A DNA stretch of 64,000 nt, taken from Sipunculus nudus. Taxonomy: Eukaryota > Annelida > Sipuncula > Golfingiida > Sipunculidae. Positions 63,060 through 64,000 of the stretch are shown in pieces. Made by a program: the position numbers and the translations under genes. The stretch is taken from positions 20,875,079-20,939,078 of the forward strand of contig CM049307.1 of the NCBI GenBank assembly GCA_026874595.1, written 5' to 3'. Below the pieces are notes generated by a model. The model did not search any database. It was not told the DNA's origin and saw nothing but the letters and a program-made list of their open reading frames with translations. Every line of letters begins with the position of its first letter. Positions within the stretch are counted from its first letter, which is position 1.

Positions 63060-64000
63060 AGCTCAGCTGACTGAAAGTCAACTGAGGTATAGGTATGGCG
63101 CTTAGTCCGTCTTCCGACCGACAGGGCGTCCGGCCGTCCGCTAGCAGGACACAAATTGTAACCGCTGGACCTAGAAACTTCAACGTTTACATCCAGGGAG
63201 GTCCATTAATGATCTTCTTGGAAAATCGGTATTAGTTCAGTGCGACCTATAATCCTCCGAGCTATTGGAGGGAAATGATCCCAGATTAATTAAAAATTTG
63301 ATACAAAACCTCCAGTATCTTGATAATTAATGCATGGATTGCCATGAATATTGCCTTGAATATTCACCATGACTAGTTTTGTCAGTTCCCGAAAACTGGT
63401 GGCACCCCTGTATATTTTCTTTTATTTACAATTTAATTTGTTTTTGTGACCGTCAAATAATAGCAATTCTTGGTGAATTATCTTTTATTTTGAGACTGTA
63501 AGATTATGTTGATCCTATCATATTCGCAACTGTGGTTTCATCTGTGTCCTGAAATCTTGTGTTGTTTATTAGGGCCCCGCTTGAATATGCGGATGCCCTA
63601 TATTAATCATAGTCCGCTCGTCTGTTCTTTTTCTGTATGTCCGTCAAACTTGTTTTCTGATGATAACTCCAGTTTTGGATTGACATATGGATTTCAAACT
63701 TGACATATATATGACTCATCAATAATGGAAGAGCCCTTTTGATTTTTTGGTCATGAGGGCAAAAGATTGTGGATACATTATAAGCCAAATTTTTCATCCA
63801 ACACCTTCCATCTTACAGATATTGCTCACCTGCCAATAGTGGGAGAAACTTATGGATTTTGGGGTCACAAGGTCAAAGGACAAGGTGATGGGGCAATCTG
63901 TCCGCATATTAGTTTCCAGATGATAACTCCAATGTGGGTTTAAATTTCTGTTTTAAACTTGATTTATATATGGCCCAACACTGATGTAAGAACTCTATCG
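63060..64000 (+). mobile_element. AGCTCAGCTGAC element cut by the window end
   Basis: The hairpin at 63060-63088 (GACT/AGTC arms intact) and the following 400 bases match 37971-38400. From about 63520 the sequence matches 40530-40960 (CAACTGTGGTTTCATCT, TTTATTAGG-CCC-GCTTGAAT). It shows that those two parts of the mosaic copy belong together. The right end is outside the window. Confidence 0.65.

Overview
The window is AT-rich, intron- and repeat-dominated animal DNA. It has no operons or bacterial-type genes, and almost every open frame longer than 60 codons is noise or lies inside a repeat. The repeats (AGCTCAGCTGAC elements followed by GTCCGTCC runs, tRNA-derived SINE-like pieces, short TA-flanked MITEs) look like those of lophotrochozoan genomes. 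A bivalve mollusc is the most likely source; this is inference from repeat style, not a database match.

Only two genes can be supported, and both are spliced. (1) On the minus strand, three exons at 37284-37338, 13377-13445 and 11344-11468 join in frame, all at phase 1. They form an 82-residue secreted peptide precursor with a signal peptide, a Lys-Arg site, and a C-terminal Gly-Arg-Lys that would leave a Val-amide. The first intron is about 23.8 kb. I do not recognise the family. It reads as a neuropeptide or peptide-hormone precursor and is the most interesting item here. (2) On the plus strand, exons at 46595-46714 and 50442-50453 encode the last 43 residues of a TRAF7-type WD40 protein. 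I could not find its upstream exons anywhere in the window, so they probably lie beyond the left edge. The peptide gene would then sit antisense inside a very long TRAF7 intron.

Layout: 1-5.4 kb, old repeats and one SINE-like piece. 6.1-8.6 kb, first AGCTCAGCTGAC element. 8.6-14.1 kb, 3' half of the peptide gene and its 3' UTR. 14-37 kb, giant intron 1, with a TIR element (16.3-16.9 kb), a second large element (17.1-19.7 kb), a SINE-like piece, microsatellites, minisatellites and a CGCGAA-rich MITE (32.0-32.4 kb). 37.3-37.7 kb, first exon and 5' flank of the peptide gene. 38.0-44.8 kb, two more large elements. 46.6-51.4 kb, end of TRAF7. 53.6-55.8 kb, an element expanded by a 339-bp tandem repeat. 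55.8-64 kb, CpG-richer DNA with SINE-like and MITE copies and the start of another large element.

The CpG-poor stretch (roughly 2-55 kb) against CpG-richer ends fits the pattern of methylated gene bodies in molluscs. This agrees with most of the window being intronic.
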